Positions 5,252 through 5,285 of a stretch of 5,285 nucleotides of DNA are shown here, in pieces (the first letter of the stretch is position 1; each line of letters starts with the position of its first letter). The stretch spans positions 1 through 5,285 of the forward strand of contig NZ_JALAGT010000125.1 of the NCBI RefSeq assembly GCF_022712295.1. Reading direction: 5' to 3'. A program made the translations under genes and the position numbers. The notes under the pieces were generated by a model. The model did no database searches and was not told where the DNA came from. It worked only from the letters and a program-made list of their open reading frames with translations. This DNA comes from Galactobacter sp. GTDB taxonomy: Bacteria; Actinomycetota; Actinomycetes; Actinomycetales; Micrococcaceae.

Positions 5252-5285
5252 ATGACCACGACGCATCAGGCCATCACCCCGCGCC
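5252..5285 (+). CDS. 5' end of an unidentified gene, cut by the window edge
   Basis: An ATG at 5252 opens a frame reading MTTTHQAITPR before the window ends (11 codons). It is divergent from the LysR gene by 105 bp, in the position of a typical LysR target. There is no good Shine-Dalgarno; GGTGAT (5233-5238) is 13 nt away, and a CATACT box (5239-5244) 7 nt upstream would allow a leaderless start. The peptide is too short to name a family; its Thr-rich opening is common in actinobacterial proteins. That it is a gene is inferred from context. Confidence 0.45.
   Translation, partial: MTTTHQAITPR

Noticed and set aside
1..5285. A new defence, biosynthetic or mobile system
   Set aside because: All four complete genes fall in widespread housekeeping or regulatory families. 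No toxin, nuclease, transposase, secretion signal, repeat array or unusual gene cluster was found.

Overview
The window is high-GC DNA with very G/C-rich third codon positions. It uses GTG starts for two of its four complete genes and has promoter and start arrangements that fit leaderless translation. This suggests an actinobacterium, probably of the Micrococcales (Kocuria, Citricoccus, Micrococcus or Arthrobacter relatives). That placement rests on protein style and base composition, not on a database match. No mobile element, CRISPR array, tRNA, rRNA or phage gene is visible.

Layout: (1) 49-1572, minus strand: a PLP-dependent Orn/Lys/Arg decarboxylase-family protein of 507 aa. (2) 1634-3061, minus strand and immediately upstream of the decarboxylase: a two-domain protein of 475 aa with an N-terminal SRPBCC/polyketide-cyclase-like domain and a C-terminal TIGR01777-type NAD(P)-binding SDR/epimerase. 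(3) 3062-3248: a divergent intergenic region. (4) 3249-4097, plus strand: a 282-aa L-3-hydroxyacyl-CoA dehydrogenase with a strong Shine-Dalgarno. (5) 4098-4261: a convergent intergenic region with a perfect 15-bp stem-loop terminator. (6) 4262-5146, minus strand: a LysR-type regulator of 294 aa. (7) 5147-5251: a divergent promoter region rich in dyad symmetry. (8) 5252-end, plus strand: the first 11 codons of a gene cut by the window edge, which is the likely target of the LysR regulator.

The genes do not form one obvious pathway. The decarboxylase makes a polyamine or diamine (or consumes acid), the acyl-CoA dehydrogenase belongs to fatty-acid/butyrate-type metabolism, and the SRPBCC-SDR protein has no assigned substrate. 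The tightest functional pair is probably the LysR gene with the truncated divergent gene. The window looks like ordinary chromosomal core or near-core sequence, and I found no convincing new multi-gene system. The points worth a second look are regulatory (palindromes at 1608-1621, 3148-3161, 5178-5225 and 5234-5250, and two leaderless-type starts) and the non-canonical active-site neighbourhood of the acyl-CoA dehydrogenase.
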